DNA of 64,000 bases from Toxoplasma gondii ME49 (lineage: Eukaryota > Apicomplexa > Conoidasida > Eucoccidiorida > Sarcocystidae). Position 1 is the first letter of the stretch; every line of letters begins with the position of its first letter. Location: assembly GCF_000006565.2 (NCBI RefSeq), contig NC_031478.1, positions 1,595,874-1,659,873 of the forward strand. Reading direction: 5' to 3'. The notes under the pieces were generated by a model that worked only from the letters and a program-made list of their open reading frames with translations, made no database searches and was not told the DNA's origin. Both the position numbers and the translations under genes were made by a program. This document shows, in pieces, positions 1 to 13,800 of this stretch.

Positions 1-201
1 TGGCTTCGCTCCCGCTCTCGTGCCAGGTTTATGTCCCTTCCCGTGCTTACGTCCACTCCAGCGTCTCCCCCCTGCTGTCACACTCCTTCACTCCTTTCTC
101 AGTCACCAGTGAAGTCGGTGTCATTGCATGTGGGTTTCTCTGCCGCTAGCATCGGGTTCCAATTACATGTGTGAAAAAAAGACTTTTCCTTTCCCATGCA
201 G
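1..201 (+). other. Intron at the window edge (topoisomerase III gene)
   Basis: This stretch ends in a T/C-rich tract and CAG at 199-201, a typical splice acceptor for the exon that begins at 202. It is therefore probably an intron of the topoisomerase III gene. The upstream exons, which would hold the Toprim domain and the catalytic tyrosine, lie outside the window. I see no coding segment here. Confidence 0.6.
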
Positions 202-3200
202 CTCTACGAATTTGTCACCCGCCATTTTCTCGCCTGCTGTAGGTAAGCCGTCCTGGAGAACAGGCCGTTTCTACCTACCTGGCAGGTGACAAGGACACGC
301 ATGCTCAGCTGCTCTCGCCTATTGTTCTGGTCCTCAGTAGCTGCTTCAGAGTGGAAGGCTCGGAGTCGATCCGTAATGTTTCCCGTCCTTTTTCGAGCAC
401 GCATTTGCACGCGTGCACACACGGGAATGGGCATTCACCTCTGCCCGAAAACCACATGCATCTGAACATACGTCCATCTATCTATATAAATGTATATTTG
501 TAGCTGCACAGAGATGTGAGTAGCTGCCTTAGCGTAGTTGCTTTGCAGGTTCCTCTTTAAGGAGCTTGCGAGGCTGCTGGTTGGCCGAGCACAGGGAAGG
601 CACAAAATATACAGGCTCCTCGCGGTTCTGCTTGTTGTCAACGCAGTGAAGACGCTTTCGGGTTTGAGACGCGCGTGGAAATTGATATTGCAGGTAAGTC
701 CGTGTCGCCAAGTTCCTGCTCGCCTTCTGCACTCGTTGTAATAGTCTCTCCGTCACAGTTTACGACGGACAGGTTTTCTGCCTTTTTCTTCAACTTTTGC
801 TTTCCGCTGGTATGCGCGGCGTTTCGGCCACATTCAGCAGAGTTGTGGTGCACTCTGCGCTTTGTCGTATTATCGTCACTCTTTGGTTCTCGCACTGCTC
901 CCCCTGCGCCGCCCTGGCACTTGCGCTCTTCTCACGTTTCCCTGTGACTGCCGGTTCACCTTCAGGAGAAGGATTTTACGCCACGGGCCTCACCGTGCTG
1001 GAGCGACGGTGGCTGGATGTCTATCCCTATGAGCAATGGTAGCGGAGGATGAAAAAAAGAAAAGAAATAAACAGAGAGGCTGCGTCAAGTGCTGTTGGAA
1101 AAGGAGGCTTGAGGAGAGGAAGGCGAAAGACAAAGAGCGGCGAGAGGGGAAGCAGGGAAAATGGGGAATTCTAAACAAACAAAAAGAAAAGGGTGAAACG
1201 GAAGATAATTCATGAGTTAGGTGCGACCACAGCAGCGCGATGCGTGCACAAACTCGTTATGGTGTTGACTGATTCGAACGTACACACACAGGCACCTCTT
1301 TTTTGCTGTATCGGTCTGTATCCTTGTGGCGCTTGGTACACTTCTCTTTACATCCGTCTGCTTGCTTTTCTGGCAGCGTGTTTTTCTGACTTGAAACGCT
1401 TTGTCGACCGTGATCGGCTGTTGTCAGCTGTAACTACAACAATCCATTGATCTGCCTCTTGCCATATGCCCGTCTATGGAAGTCACAACTGATTTTTGAT
1501 GGAGTTCACATTCCCGTCAGCAATCGTGAGTTTGCCCGTCTACTTCCCGTTGCTCAGGGTTCGACGTATTTCTCCGTGTACTCCTTGCAAGCTATGCTTT
1601 TTCCCCCGGAGATCGTACCTTATGGTCGAATGATCTAGGTCTGCATCTCTTTATTTCTTTATGGCTCGAGTTGTGACGCTTGCCTTTGCGCAACCTGTTT
1701 GTGCTATACAGTACCTGTGTCTTTTACACGTATTAGGATTGACGAAATCACGAATCCTTCTTGCTGAGAATAGCTCCTCACGCTTGCCTGTTCGATTTAT
1801 TCAAGGTCCGGGAACCGGCTTCCGCGCTTTCTGGTGAACGAACGAGTCATGCCTTCGTCGATTCTGATGAGTGAAAGACAGACAGAGCCTCCGCCGTTGC
1901 TGACAGAAGCCGACTTAATTGACCTCATGGACAAGGTACGTTTTTGCCATGCAAACCGCAAATATCACTCCCACGCTACACATGCACATCTACATATCTC
2001 TATATATTTGCGTATCGCAGCACGTGTAACTATGCGAATGCGTATAGATGAACGTACCGACGGACAGATGCCTGTACGAAGCAAAATGTGGTGTGTCTGC
2101 GTTTACCTGTTTCGATTCCTATCGTTTATCTAGCGAATGCCTTGGGACACTGTGTGCATCACCACAGCAAAGCGAGCTCCGATTTCTGATTGAAGCCAGA
2201 TTCACGGCCGTGTAAAATGCTATACCACAGACTGTCCATCGGTCTACCCACCAACTAACGTGTAGCTCTTTCGTCCCAAACCCTGTGCAAGCACCAATGC
2301 GTTGAACTGTGTATTCAGTGTCACACGTGTCTACGTCTAATCCGTACTGACCCTCTCCTTGTGCGGCCTTGACTCGCAGTGCCTCTTTACAATTCTTGCA
2401 TCAGGTGCACAGCTGTGTACGCCTTTCTGTGTCTCCCGCATGGTTTGATGTGCATTCTCCGCCAACATAGTCGCCTCCGCATGCGCCGCCGCCGTCGTCG
2501 TTTCGCGGCAGGGTGTCAGCCACGGCACTGTTGCAGACTGCGCGCGAGCCATCCCTTCTTTGGCGTGCGTTTCGTGTTCGTTCTGTCTCGCGGCCTTCAG
2601 AATGGAATTGGCACCGATGCAACCATGCACGATCATATTCGCACGATCCAGGTAGGCATCTGGTGATATGCGCAGGCGGAGATGGACGAATATATACGTG
2701 CAGGTAGACACATCTACCGTTTGAATTGATGAACTTGTGCAGGCCTGTGTACATGTGCCTACACAGCAATGTGTATTTGCGGTTGGTCTTCCTTCCCGGT
2801 GACGTCTTTCTACTCTCCTCGATTGTCTGCTTACTGGTTCACGTGATGTGCTCTCCGTGCATTTCTGCCCTGATGCAGGACCGACATTACTGCTACAAGA
2901 ATGAAAATATGCAGTTCGTGCCCACAGACCTAGGCGTCGCTCTCTATCAGGTGAATCCGTGATTCTCGCTCCTGCACGCTGTTCGTTTTTGGCTGCTTCT
3001 CGGGCGTTTGTAACTCTCCGTTTCACTTCCTTCTACTGAGGTCTTGTCGAGCTGCCTGGGTCCCTCCGCCGTGTCTGCTGGATGCTACCTTCATTTGCTT
3101 TCTTTGACTTTCACATGTCTCTCATTTCTTCTCGGAGTGTTCCTCGCGGCACGGCTTCGGCATGTCTCACCACAACGTACCCTACGCGGTTGGGCTCGAA

Positions 3201-6200
3201 GCACTAGCGTCTGCCCTGACTTTCTGTATAAAACCGCGGCGTTCATGTTTTTGCACCGGTATACAGTTGAGTGCTCAGTTTATCGACTCCTAGCAAATGC
3301 AGAGGCTGTTTCTGCCCACATGTCATCATCAGAGTTGGAGTAGAGGCTTACTGGGCAATAGCACATTTGCCTCATGACACTGGAGAAAAACATCCTTCCC
3401 AGCGGCTGCAGAGGTTGGCTTCGCTTCTGTTTTCAGGGTTTCAAACGCCTTGCAGAGGTGTCCGGTGTTGACCTGTCGCTCGTAAGGTCGACCAATTTTA
3501 ACATGCACTTTTCTCCTGGGAATTCATCAAATCGCAGACAACCGACTCGTGAATGCGTTTGTAAACGTCTGCAGCATCTGCGTGAATGTTGTCGCCTTTG
3601 TTTGTGGAATTTGTCTTAACCTTCTTGTTTGCAACCCCCGTGTGTTCTGTCTGTGTTCTGTTCCGCGTTTCATGTGTGGGTGGGGTGACGTTTCTCTATC
3701 CCTTGCTTCGTGCATCTTCCTCGCTCGCTGATGCTTAAAGTGGATTTCACTCTTGCACTGTCTTCACGAAGGTGGGAAACATCTTATAAATATTCCTGTC
3801 TCAGAGGTATGATATTGGAGAACGGAGGTTTGTATTGACTGTAGCACCGCAGAAACTCACTTGTCCCCATGGTAGTACACATCCGAGGAAGGCTGGCGCT
3901 TCGCTAATTTGATGCCCGTCGGTCGTTGGGGCCTTCTCATGTGTTTCGTGCGTTTGGCTGCAGCCAGATCTACGAGCGCGCATGGAGGCGGACATGGCTC
4001 TCGTGGCGCGAGGGGCGAAAACGAAGGTGAGATTGAACGGCCATAAGAACACTGAAAGCCCCTCCTGTCTTCTGGTGTTTCATCTCGCATCGTCGCCTCA
4101 ATGCCATCGCAAGGCCGAGATTTAGACAGCAATGGGCCCTGGCGCATAGAGCTTGCGTCAAAACATGGGAGATAGGGCAGGAATACTTAGGCTAGAACTC
4201 TCAGGGAGGGCTGCTTGGGCTAGATCACTGGAGCATACTTCAAACTGGCACGATGTAGCTAGTCAAATAGGGATCTGTTGCACATACAGATCCGCCCGGA
4301 AACGCGACTCTCGAAGTCGTTTCTTTTCTCGTGTCGAGCCCGCCAGTCTGGGACATTGTCGCCGGCCTATGACACATACTGTAGCTCTTTGGTCGCACGG
4401 CTGTGCCCGTTTTCCTTTCTCCGCTGATCGGTGTTGAAGTCTGTTGTTCTGTCTCCCCGTTTTCTTGCTCGCGCCTCGCGATCGTTTTTTCCAGCAAGAA
4501 GTCCTGGACCTCCACGTGTCGGAAATGAAGCGCGTGTTTCTGCTTCTCAAGTCACATGCGGCACACATGGACACAGAAATGCGAAATCGCTTGGGAGGCC
4601 TAGAAGACAGTGTGGGCCGAGACGGTGTCACTCTGGTCGCGAACTTCTCAGAGTGCGGGAAATGCAGAGCTCCGATGGATCTCAAAGTGAGCGAAAATTG
4701 TGAACCCGCGCAGCATTGTAGACACGCAAATACACAGTCGAAATTAATGTTTCGTTTGGTAAATGCATAAGCCACTTTTGGTGGCCCTAATAAAGTGCGC
4801 CTCGAGGCCGCTGTAGAGAAAACGAGCCCATTCTAGGTTTCGGGAATGCCCTGGCAGATGCACCCTACACTAGGGCCTGTCCCCGCAACAGCCAAACGAA
4901 GAAGCGAATAGAAGCCCTCAACGCGCAGCCTCACCGTTGCCCGGAACAATGGATACCGCCAGCCTTCTCACTTCGTAGACGACGCGCCCGAAGTGTCCTT
5001 CGGAGGACATGATGCGGAACACGGTATTGCTGCGTCAATACCAGAATACCAAATAGAGCTTAGATTAATATACCCTCACGTGAAATTTGATGCGGCCATC
5101 GTAGCGCACTTACCATTGGACCAGCCACCTCGTAGGCATTCACAGACTGACGAATCATGTCTATCTGCCTATGTCTCTTTGTACATACATTAACATGTGT
5201 AGGTGGAGACAGGATACAGTCGCACCCACGGGCACGCTGTGATGCACCGGCAGGCGTGCGGCAGGACTGAGGCTATCTCGGCATCAGAATTGAGTTCTCT
5301 CCCTCTCCCGTGCGCTTCTGTGTTTTTTTCCGTATACGCTATCAGGTGTCTGGTGGCCCTCGTGGCGACGGTAGCGAGGGAGGTGGCAGGTGGGTCCGAC
5401 AGCCGCCTACTGTGCGGCGGGAAAAAATGCACAACTAGTATATGCTCCTATTGTATTTCGAACATGCTGCCCTACTTCTGCGGCGTCTCCCGGCCATAAT
5501 CTGGAAAGCCTACGCGATGGCTCGACACTTCCGTTGAAACTTCAGAGATGTTTCACAACACGCAGTGCTCTTCCTTGTCGCTTACCGGGCACCTGTGGGA
5601 TCGTGGGGATCCGCAGACTCACAGATGTCCCGTGTCGAAAAGACGCACTATTCCCACAGCCGGATTCGGCTGTCTCCCTCCCCTTCCTTTTGGCTTCAGA
5701 AGTCGGCGCCGTGGAAGAGGTGGACGCCATCCATCTACAGCAGGTACGCTGCGCTACGGAACGGCACCGAGAACAATTGGGGCTCTTTGATACAGTTAGA
5801 AACCCGACAAGCTCTTCGGTGTTACTGTGTACTCACACAGCAACTTGTCAAGGGCAGATACACCCCGCTCGAGACAGAAACGAAAGCCAGTCCTCTTGAT
5901 GCCAGCAGTTTTCCTGAACGGAGGCGGGGCATGGGTTTGTCTCGAAGGGTTGAGCGGCGGTGCTCTCGTGCTTCCCGTCGCTTGTCGGTTTGTGTCTCTC
6001 GACAGGCCTTTGTGTGCCCCTTTTTGGTGTGATTACAGAACATACATCCGCTCTCGTTAATCGATTTCTGGTGAGATATGCCGAGGTCGTAGAGGCAAAC
6101 GATGCCTTGACTCGCCGCCGAAGCGCTTTGTGCGCGAACCAGTCTACGCCTAGTCGCGTGTATACCCCAGTTCATATCTTTCTGTTTGCACATCTATACG

Positions 6201-8133
6201 CTACTACCTAAATACACAGATACGTGTGTAGCGAGCTTGCATCGCTGTTTGTATCCTCTTTGTTAAACCGGAGATTGTACCGTACCCAGTGTCGCACGTC
6301 TCATATGTATACAGTATGCATATATATATATATATATGCATACTCAAAGGTAGTCGTGGCCATATGAAGCCGTATCTTTGGTAGGATAGAACAATCGATA
6401 TCCGCGCATGCTGGACACGGGCGACTATGTGTACACATAGTCTCGTACATATGTACGTGAACGCTGCGGCGTGTCGCCGGAAGTATGTGGGTGAAGAGGG
6501 CAAGTGAATCAAGAGCGACAGGATCAGGTCAATATCAATGGAAGTTAGCGCGGCCACGTACGCACAGTCGCACGCATGTGTAGCTTTACCTGGTGTGCAG
6601 GCCTTGTCTTTCGGTGGTATGTTCTCTCTTTTTCGTAGGTATGCACGCGACTCTCACAGGGGTGCCAGACCGTGCTTCTTCTTCCACCCAAAGGCGAGCT
6701 CGCACCGCACGCAGTCCGATGCGCCTACTGCAGTTTTCAGGTAAGCATAAAGTTCGTAAGCTACGTCATTTCATTTGAAAATGTGTCCATCGCCCACGGT
6801 TAGCAAGAGCGTATACTGAGCACAGGAAGTCTGCTTCGTGGCCATCGCAAACTACGGAAAGGTGACATCGCTGCAGCACGATCCCTTGCGTTTATGGGGA
6901 CGTTCCATTCTCTCTCAGGGAGGCCAAGCCATGTTTCCTACGCGTGCCGTCTGTGGTGGCGCATGCACTTACAGATACGTTCAAATGCTGAGGCCGACAT
7001 ATGGAAGTACCGCAGTGGGGACAGGGCGACTGGTGCGTTGCATAGATTAAAAGAAACACTGGTGGTTTTTTGCGCACCAGAGATGTCGACGAAAATTTAA
7101 GTACAGCTCTGTACGCCCTCTGCCTCACTATCAGCAACCGATGTAAAACACGACTGTCTTAGCAGGTGAATTACGTAGACCTAACCAGCTGTGTATGTGC
7201 CGGAATACATGGGCTTGTACGGACAGTCAAGACACCACTAGGATCCGAGGCGCTTGCGGCCGATGACACATTGTCCACGGATATCGGAATGCCTTGTTGT
7301 GCTTCGGGATACGCTCGCGTCGGACGGTATCTCAGTCTCTCTCGCTGGGCATTCTTTCAGGCGCTGAGTGTTACGAACACACTCACGAAGAAGACACATC
7401 AGTTGTGTCCACAGTGTTTCCGGAATCCCCCGGTACGGCCAACGAAAAGCCGTGAAGACGCCCGGCTACAAGGATAGTCTTGGCATATGATGTAGAAAGC
7501 ATAACGCTTTTGACTGTGTGATTCGACATCTCCCACGTGTTCTGCTTCTATGCTAGAGTTCGACGTCGCGAGTGACACCGTTGACCTAAACAGATTCCAT
7601 GCGAGCCTGTTGCAGCCTTCTGAGCTCAGACGTTAAGGAACGGAGACGAGGGTTCACATGGCAGCTCATTCGAAGAGTAAATCAAGTGTTTCAGATAGCG
7701 ACGGACTGGTACCGCCGAGATGCGTTCTGATGCATGTGTGCTTGCATATGTTGACCTCAGCAAGAAGAAGCGAGTCACCTCCAGGGAGAGGCTACACTCA
7801 GGTGCTTTGCCTGTCGGCATCCCGTAGGTTGTTCCGTACTTGCATTGGAGACTGCGAAGGACAGATTTGACTTTGCTGTGTGCCGACTTTTTTCTTTTCT
7901 TGTTAGCTTTCTCTTACAGTTATATACGCGCTGGAACGTGTCCTACATAGGCAGACACCGTCAGTCACACATGCTCACGATGGTTCAGTTTGTGTTTGAA
8001 TATTGGCAGAGGTACATTCACGCTCCGCATATGCTGCATTCCCTCTCTTTGTCAGTTCCAATGGAAACCACTTTTTCTTCTTGTCTATGCTTTGCAGACA
8101 TGTTCGCTGGCCCGCCGGGCTCGGGATTCATGA
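202..8133 (+). CDS. TOP3A: DNA topoisomerase III alpha, C-terminal part (5' end outside window)
   Basis: Type IA topoisomerase; in the family it cuts one DNA strand and, with a RecQ helicase, resolves recombination intermediates. Exons whose splice phases join: 202-242, 647-693, 966-1038, 1806-1935, 2601-2651, 2879-2950, 3437-3481, 3964-4026, 4495-4686, then 5660-5743, 6639-6740, 7361-7432 and a last 12-codon exon 8098-8133. Family signatures in order are FLACC, then [42 protein letters not shown], the hallmark [22 protein letters not shown] and [10 protein letters not shown]. The tail carries Cys zinc-ribbon pieces: CGKC (exon to 4686), CAYCSFQ joined across an intron to ALSVTN, then CPQCFRNPP, and a final TCSLA. 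GIGTDAT and the Cys-rich tail fit TOP3 alpha better than beta. One or more exons between 4687 and 5659, and between 7433 and 8097, are not resolved. The N-terminal half is off the window. Confidence 0.9.
6317..6340. repeat. Short (TA)n palindrome in a topoisomerase III intron
   Basis: An alternating TA run is bounded by TGCA on both sides, making a perfect self-complementary stretch of about 24 bases inside the intron between the exons ending at 5743 and starting at 6639. It is a simple microsatellite. Confidence 0.8.
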
Positions 8134-10837
8134 ACCGTGGGTGCCTTTGTTTGCTCCCCGGACAATAAAACATGTAATTAATTGACAAACGCTCGGGTTG
8201 CGCACCTGCCTTCTCTCTTTTTCTCACCCAGTTATGGAATCGACGTGTTTTAGTGGGACGGTTGTTTTCAGAGTAGCCGTAGCGTTAGTATAACAGAGGT
8301 GAGATGACCGTCGTTTTTTGAGTCACGATTGTTTTGGAGGAAGTCGGTGAGGAGTGTATAGTTTGTCAAGACACAGTGCAGCGTACATTGTCTGTTTTTG
8401 TCTCAGTTTCTGTAAAATCTACCGGCGCCTCGCTGTTTGTCTTCCGCGCGCCGAAACCTTGTTGAAACGAGGGGACTGGGGAAGCGCTCAAATGTTTTGT
8501 TCTCTATCCTGCCTCCGTAGGATTTTTGTTGTAGACTTGACTTACAAGCCAGTCCGGCGCAAACCTAGAAGGATAACAACGGTATTCAATGAAACGACAA
8601 TTTGTTTGGATATCTTCGATTCGTCAAATCAAGCAAGGCCACACGCGACCCCACCAAGGCGTGAACTACAGAAATACCACAAGTGTTCTAACGGAGCTTT
8701 TCTTTTGTCTGGTCTCTTGGTTGCTTGAGCGAAACCTGGATGCGGAAAAAAATAAAAAAGCGTGCCCCATAGAGGACTAGCGAACACCGAATGGCCGACA
8801 GAAATCGCGCGGTACACTACAGAATTTTTCGATCTGCAGACAGTATACTCACATGACAGCTACGAACACTTTGGCATTATGGTGAGACGGAGCAAGCAAC
8901 ACTTGGCTGTTGTACATTAGATTTAATTAGGTACCCGCATACCTAATCAAACGCGTTCGCGTCTGCATTCAAATAATGCCTGCATTTACCGTTCAACAGC
9001 AGCGGTGCGAGCATTCAGTACATCTACGAGTATCATGAACAAAAAACGGGCTGTGTAACGCAGCCTCCCCTGAGCCGTCCTTCATTGTACCAACTCTAGT
9101 ACCACCTAGTGTTTTTCTGTTCCTGCACATGTTGCTCACAATTTGAAGACGTTCGATGGTGTTTATCCACACCAACGTGTCTCAGCAATGGGACGGCTGC
9201 CTGATACGGGCCTCCTTCTGCGGGTGGTTGCCTGGACACGCGAGTGGTCGCATTAGAGTCCGTTAGGAAGTGACACAAAATGTAACAGTGCAAGTAAAAT
9301 GAACACGAAAATATACTACGTCAATAACCACTATGTCAGGTCTAAGCCAGTCATACCGATCACGCACTATGCGTGTGCTCGTCTTCCAGCGCTTTAACAC
9401 AGAAAAACCAGCACCGGTGTCTGGTCAGCTGTTTCGCTTGCTGCCTCTCGCTGGCTTCATAGCTGCTGTTCACTCTGACTGTTGATATCCAAAAGCGGCC
9501 TTTCCCTTTGTTTTTGAACACATCGTCAGGCTGCACCACCTGGATTTCATAAGGCTTAGTGTTAGTCCTTCAGTGCAGCTGCATCTTCCTTGTTTTCCTG
9601 CAGCGGTTGGATATGGAAGTGACCGGGGCCTCGGTAACCGGTTGTTTCTTTTGCTCACAGGGAAACTTGGACTGACTGGGACGGTGATGATAGATTTCGA
9701 GCCCAGCAAAGACGAATCATACAAAGTCGGAAAATCCGGAAACAAAGCTATACACGCTACAGGGTCCCACCGAGAGGCTGTCACCGGTTGAGTGCGTCCG
9801 CTGCCCTTCGAGTGCGGTCACCGCTAAGCGGTTGATCAGCTCGAAGCTGGGTTTCGATGCTTGTTTGCCCACCACTTGCTCTCCAGATAAGCGATCATTG
9901 TCGCTAGCTTGACTTTTTTTGTTTCTCCTGCTGTGGGACGTTGCTTTATTGCAGTATTGTTCTTTTGGAAGCCATTGTCAGAAGGCATTGGCTCTTCAAT
10001 TTTTTCCTACCCGCCTTAAGACAAGTCACCTGACGTCCGACCCGCCAGTTTCCGCACGATCACCAAGGTACCAACGGCAGCGCCACGATCAGAATCCGCG
10101 CTGTCGCTCACGGAGCCATCCCTGTTTTTCGCAACACATTTTCGTGTCAACAAAAGTGGTGAAATCACTTGATGCATATGCCACAGTTACTTTTTTCTCG
10201 GGCGTCTCGCCGTTTTTGGATGAAAGTGAGAAGGGTCAACGCGCTCGTGTGTGTGCTGGGCGTCTCTTCTGCCCCGCTTTCCACTATAACGTGGAGTGGC
10301 GGTAACGTGGATGACGCTCGTAGGACCCGCGCCACACTTCGATTTTGGCGGTGGAGCGCGACGCATGAAACGGAAAGCAATCATTTCTAGTCTTAGTTTC
10401 CCGTTTAACCGTTTGCCTGGTTCGCCTGGTCCCCCTTCGGTGACGCTGTCTGTTCTGAACACTTGGGGGCCACGTGCTGACGAGTGAGTCCCGTCGTTGC
10501 CCTTACTATCCCCCGTTTCCCTCCGAAGCGATCTCATGTTTCGAGGACAATCTTTACTCTTCGTGTGGTAAGGCGAACACACCAGTTAAAAACTGCACCT
10601 TCTTCTTCGATTCTTGTGTGGGCGGGAAAAGTGACTCATGTTTTCTTTAGGAAGATGCGTTTACCGAAACAGCCTCACAGAGAAGTTGTGCAAGGTGCTC
10701 CACTCTGAACCTTAAAGGGACTCAGAGGGGCGGCCAACAAAAGTGGATTGATTCACACTCCGAACGCTAAGAATTCGGCAGGTTTTTAGTGGAAATGACA
10801 GGAGAATTAAATTCAGCATGATAGGGTTGAGCTAGCA
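8134..10837. other. Intergenic gap between topoisomerase III and the hydrolase gene
   Basis: About 2.7 kb that should hold the 3' UTR and poly(A) site of the topoisomerase gene and the promoter and 5' UTR of the hydrolase gene. Open frames here (for example 8354-8728 +, 9919-10305 + and 10187-10582 -) are short, overlap each other on both strands, have no consistent splice partners and show no motif I recognise. I see no gene. Confidence 0.6.
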
Positions 10838-13800
10838 ATGCCTAGATTTTCCTCGTGTCTCCGGTTCAGCTCCACTCGTTATTCAAAGCTCGAATGCAGT
10901 GCATGGCCCCTACCCCGGTTTTCCTCCGTATATGTAAGTGTCCTTATTCGTTTCCGCATCTGTGATCATGTTTCCCGTCCATTGGCTTGCGGTCTTCTCC
11001 CGTCCTCGTTTCCAGTTCTACCTTCGTCCACCGTATGTTCCTTGTTGCCGAAACGTCTTTTGTGTGTTTTCGTCAAGACGGTCGTGGTCACTGGTTTTCC
11101 CGTGAAGGAATTCAGGACATTCTTCGAAGAGAGGCACTGCTTCTATCCTATTCTCCTTTTCAGTGTCGAAAAGGTTCTCGTTTTCCTCCGTCAGACCACC
11201 CCATTCGGGCACATGTCTTATGCAGGCTTCGATCTGGACTTCGTATCGTGTCAGGCGTACGGAACCCCTAGTTTGGTCGCTACTCTCGTTCCCTCTACTG
11301 CAGAACGTACTCCACGGCGTAGACAAAGAAGTATTATGCGGGACGCTCCTGGTGGACAGCGTTCCTCTGTCCACGCCACTGAGGGGGAGACGGACAAAGA
11401 AGCACAGACGGGGAATTATTTTATCTCAGCAGAACGTTTGGTGGACACAGAAAGGCTAATAAATGCTCATGATGTCTGCCCCTTTGCTTCATCTGTCCCA
11501 CCGAGCCCCAAAAGAAAGGACGACATCGTACATCAGGAAGCCACTGAAAGCCGTATAGATCCAAATACCCATTCTTCGCGTTTTACCCCGTCAGTCTCCG
11601 TAGCTCCCTGTTCTAGGTGCTCTTCATCAAAGCCTACAGCGGTTCTGAATGCTCTTCCACAACGAATTCTGCCCTCTGGAGAGGAAGGAAATCCACATGG
11701 AATGAACGCACCAGACCGAACGCGAAACACTAAGGTGAGGCGTGGCTCTGAGCGGAGCCAACTAGATTCAGAAGTGTCTAGCCAAAGCGGAGACTTCGAG
11801 ACACATCGAGATTTTCCGCGCTATAATTCTCTGGTCGACGCCCAGAGTGCAACCCCGGTGTGGTCTCCGCAGGTTGCGCGAAGTGCCAGCGTCACGAGCT
11901 TCAGTACCACCAGCGACGCGTCTTTTCGTTCAGACTTGGCCATTCCAGAGGAGCGGCGTTTGTCTCAAGATGCAATGAGCGACGACAGAGGGGAAGATGA
12001 GACGGAGGGAGGTAGACGACGCCTCTCCTGTTCCTCATGCGAGGAGGCATACGCAAACCAGCATTCTGTCTCTCCTGCCGTTTTGGCTGTGTCATGTAAG
12101 GGTGGCGATGAGCAGAACCTGGTAAGCCACCGAAGGGCAGAAACTGGCGCTGCAGTTAACCAGGAACATTTGGATAAATCGTCGCATCCCAAGCATTTAT
12201 CACTCGTCTGTTCTGCCGAAGGGGAAACACACGGGTGTTCTGAAGCCCGCCTTGACGCCGGCCTCGAAAGTGGAGATGAAGCAAACCCCAAACACGGAGC
12301 TCCCACCGCGCACCGGCAGGTTCCCACTGTGCCTGTCAACGAGAGTGTCCTTTCACAGACGCCTTCGTCGCTTCCTTGTCATGATGTGAACCCGGCACTT
12401 ACCCTCACCGGGACCCAAAGGGCGCACCCTTTGGAGACTTGGAGCTCCACGTCACACTCAAGTACCCACGTTTTCGACACATTATTTCACTCCGACACCA
12501 CTTCCACACAGGCGTCTCTCTACTCTTCCTCATCAGTCGGCGGTTATCCAGACGCGCTGTCAAAAGAGGGGGGTGATGAGCCTGTGATGGCAAGTTCGTT
12601 GTCTGAGGGCCGGGAGTCAAGTAACATTTATCAACCCTCGTTCGGCTCAGCACGTGGCAGTGGCGTCTCTGCTTTGTCTATCCTGCCACATGTATCGCTT
12701 CCTTCTGTCATTGCGTCTGGGGCTTCTTCCTCCTCCTCTTCGGCTTCCCAGGCTTGTGACGAGTCCTCTTCCTTGCCAGCCCGCGACGCGTCCGCGGGTA
12801 CGACTCCGCTTTCGAGAGGCGTCCGGGCAGAAGCCGAGAGAAGGCGACGGCTCCGGAGGCAACAGGAGACGCGGGCGATGCTCCTCAACAGTCTGAAGTT
12901 CACAACGTCTCTTCAAGGAGACCCAGGCCGGGAGTGGAGTTCGAGTTTCGATGAAGCGCGCAGGGGAGGCTATGCTCCTTCGCAAGCGTCACAAGCGCCC
13001 GGAGGGTCAAGTTTGGCACGCGGAGAAGACTCAAAGGCTGCAGACTCGGACCCGACGGGCAGCACGATTTCACCACTTCCGCTTGAGAGGGCAAACGAAG
13101 ATGCACGGGAAATCTCGGGAGGTGGCGGAGGCGACGAGCGCAAAGAAGGACGCGAACGCGGCGGAGCATCTGCTTTTAGGCAAAGGGGGCCGGCGGTCGT
13201 ACCACATCCGAAAAGTCCGGTGACAGGGTCGCGCCGGCTTCCATCAGTTCGCTTTCTTCTCCAGGCACTCTTACGGACGAAGCGCACCACCCGTGTGGGC
13301 CCTGGAGCCCCAGCGACGTCCGCCGTGTCGGGGAATGTGGCCGGAGACAGCCGGGCCTTACCAGGCATGTCGCCATACCATGGGGCTGCCAGCGGCTGGC
13401 CGGAGACAGATTCAGCCGGTGGATCGGAAGGCGAGGCTGATCCAGGGGGACGAGTGGCAACACCCAGTCGCGCAGGTGTGGCCGGGAGACATGTGCTTGG
13501 TTTGGCAGACCGACGTACACTCTCGCGCAGCGATGCTGGCGGTTGGCTGGGCAACCCGAGCGAGTCATCTCGGCTGCTCCTCGATTCCGACGACGCGGAA
13601 ACGACCACTTCAGCGAGCACGTTGACGGTGAAGAAGTCTGCGACCACAGCTTCGTGGCAAGCGGCACTGTGTTATAGCACAAGGCAGTACTCGTCTCTCG
13701 ATGTGACGAACTTGGTATTTTATTCCAGGATGGCAGCGCTTTTCGAGGCGCACTGGGCGACGATCCACCCTCTCGAGTGCGTCGTACGGAGGGCGCCTGA

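Noticed and set aside
2337..3026. A 229-codon minus-strand frame across topoisomerase III exons
   Set aside because: It is antisense to exons with clear family motifs on the plus strand and has no recognisable domain.
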